Source: Spinellus fusiger
Lineage: Eukaryota; Mucoromycota; Mucoromycetes; Mucorales; Phycomycetaceae
Direction: 5' to 3'
Assembly: GCA_025094145.1 (NCBI GenBank)
Contig: JALLLS010000126.1
Span: 1-64,000 of the forward strand
Length of the DNA stretch: 64,000 nucleotides
Shown here: positions 62,266 to 64,000 of the stretch, in pieces
Layout of the letters: every line of letters starts with the position of its first letter
How positions within the stretch are numbered: the stretch's first letter is position 1
Notes under the pieces: generated by a model
Told to the model about the DNA's origin: nothing
The model's input: the letters and a program-made list of their open reading frames with translations, nothing else
Databases searched by the model: none
Translations under genes and position numbers: made by a program

Positions 62266-64000
62266 TTATGTAACAACTTTGTTGGAGGATCGGCCCCAAT
62301 AATAATCTGAGGTCTTTGCTGTTTTCAGACTCCACCAAAAACTGATTGCAGCTTTAGGCCACACAGTAAATAACTAAAGAATGTTATAAGTCAATCATTC
62401 AAATGTCTGCTAATTTACCTCTCCAGAGTCATTTTGATACCAAGATCTACAGCCTGAACTCCATACACTATTTTTTAGACGACTGAGAATATCATTTGAG
62501 AATTTCTCTTGAGCATCTAAAGAAGGCTCAATAGAAGTAAGGCCGTTGTTTATCATGTACTGGATATTTCGGAAGGCCAAGTCCATTTGACTAGAGTATT
62601 ATTTGTTAAGGATTGTCCCTCTTTGTTAATGATTTACCATTCCACCATTGCTAGAACCGAAGTGTGTCCCGTTGCAGATGAAGGACCAAACAGGAAGAAT
62701 AGATTTGGGAAACCATTTACATTCACTGTCTTGTAAGTCTTTGGAAACTCCTTTGCCCATAAATCATTCAAAGATTTTCCATTCTTGCCAATAACTATGA
62801 GCGTTTATAGGGGTTTTTCTCATTTAGTTAGTTAATCTTATCACTGAATATCTATTACTATTGACATACTTTCTGGTTTTTGAATGAAACTTTGAACATT
62901 GTAACCGGTTGCCAATATCAAAATATCCACTTCTGTTTCACAATCATTTGCGTCTACAATTGTCTTTCCATAGACTCTTTTGACTGCATTTGGTACCAAG
63001 GTAACATTGCTTTGAGCCAGAGCACCGAGATATTCATTTGAAAATATAATACGTTTGCATCCAGGCGCATAATTAGGAATCACTAGAGCTGCCAGATCAG
63101 GTCGACCCGCCTTCTCCAACTGTTCTGTCATATTCTGAACAAGACTACGACGGACAATGCCTCCGTAGAATGTCTTGTAAAGAGAAAGGTTGAAATAAGC
63201 AAGATCTCCCTAATTCATGGCATTAGTTCCATGCATAGCCTACCAAGAATACTTACACTAAAGAAATGGTACAAGTTATAGATGTACAAAAAGAAAGGCA
63301 CATATAAAAATAGTTTCTTGACAAAGTCGGAATAAACAAACTGGTTGCGCTGTGTGACCCATGCTGGTGTTCTCTGAAAGTTGTAAAGATGGGATGCTTG
63401 CTTTGAAATTTGTGGAATAATTTGTGCTGCACTTTTTGATAATAATAATAAATATTAATATAGTGTTATTTGAATTTTCATATGAATTTTCAGATATGAA
63501 TTCTAGTTTACCTTGAACCACTGCCAACAACTGCTATACGTTTGTTTGTAATATCAATACTACCATCCCATCTTGCTGTATGAAGGACAGTTCCTTGGAA
63601 TCCGCTCAACTCCTTAGGAACATATGGCGTGCTTAATAGACCCATGCAAGAAAACACATAGTCATAAAGTCCTGTATCGACCTGTTCTTCATTGACCATA
63701 CTACGCCATTCGACCTTCCACTTGTGAATGTCCTCTAACCAGGTGGTGCGAATAATTTCTGTTTCAAGCTTTGCCTGGGGGATTAAGTTGTGTTTTTTGA
63801 TCAAGCTATACAGATATTCAAGGATTTCAGCTTGGCCACTAAAATTCTTGGACCATGCTATGAATATAGAATCAGTATTGAACTATTTACTTGGAGTGTA
63901 GCTTACATGGATTCAAATCAAAGCTAAGAGTATAATTATGGCTGGCAATATCACAAGCACACCCAGGGTATGTATTTGTAAACCAAGTACCGCCAAGCCC
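62266..64000 (-). CDS. Baeyer-Villiger/FMO-type flavin monooxygenase (5' partial)
   Basis: FAD- and NADPH-dependent monooxygenase that inserts oxygen into ketones or other soft substrates; the substrate is not predictable. Exons seen: complement(join(62266..62373, 62419..62590, 62638..62794, 62870..63209, 63257..63431, 63512..63857, 63907..>64000)). The N-terminus and first FAD Rossmann motif lie beyond base 64000. Visible features: GLGGTWFTNTYPGCACDIAS (BVMO/FMO GGTW..YPG..CD), the fingerprint FQGTVLHTARWD (FxGxxxHxxxW), a second dinucleotide motif IAVVGSGSS, ILILATGYNVQSF, and FLFGPSSATGHTSVL. It ends KTSDYYWGRSSNKVVT. A hydrophobic segment (KKLFLYVPFFLYIYNLYHF) in the middle fits membrane association. 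All exon phases agree; no lesion in the visible part. Confidence 0.9.

Overview
This window looks like a gene-and-transposon mosaic from a filamentous early-diverging fungus, most likely Mucoromycota (inference). The genes are intron-rich, with introns mostly of 45-110 bp and GT-AG borders. The protein set is fungal/eukaryotic (Rli1/ABCE1, Pfs2/WDR33, Elp2, Slx9, DDX42-type helicase). Intergenic DNA is very AT-rich and full of decayed Tc1/mariner elements. Exon models below were built by hand from reading frame, splice borders and remembered family sequence. Every complete multi-exon model sums to a multiple of three, except the SDR gene, which carries a one-base lesion.

Layout. 1-380: LINE reverse-transcriptase fragment. 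812-5943: convergent housekeeping pair, ABCE1/RLI1 (+) and Pfs2/WDR33 (-). 5944-30972: about 25 kb of accessory DNA with Tc1/mariner copies of several families, small MITEs, a solo LTR, a 2.2 kb almost perfect inverted repeat, LINE 3' ends arranged head to head around a Tc1 insertion, and two convergent thaumatin-like secreted protein genes. 30973-41929: an AIRIM-like coiled-coil gene, ELP2, a Bax-inhibitor-1 family membrane protein, SLX9 and an unidentified four-span membrane protein, interrupted by one Tc1 and one MITE. 42170-47541: repeats, including a decayed TnpB/Fanzor-like reading frame. 47599-58984: a compact cluster of alkaline phosphatase, DDX42-like helicase, a FabG-like reductase with a frameshift, a CNH-like protein and mitochondrial malonyl-CoA:ACP transacylase. 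59099-62040: repeats again. 62266-64000: a Baeyer-Villiger/FMO-type monooxygenase that runs off the window on the minus strand.

How it fits together. The genes are mainly core RNA/translation functions: ribosome recycling, 3'-end processing, tRNA wobble modification through Elongator, pre-rRNA processing and splicing. Two fatty-acid-synthesis type enzymes lie 2 kb apart. There is no single metabolic cluster. The most distinctive content is the mobile DNA: dispersed repeat families sharing TA target sites, copies that look recently duplicated, and a Fanzor-like remnant.
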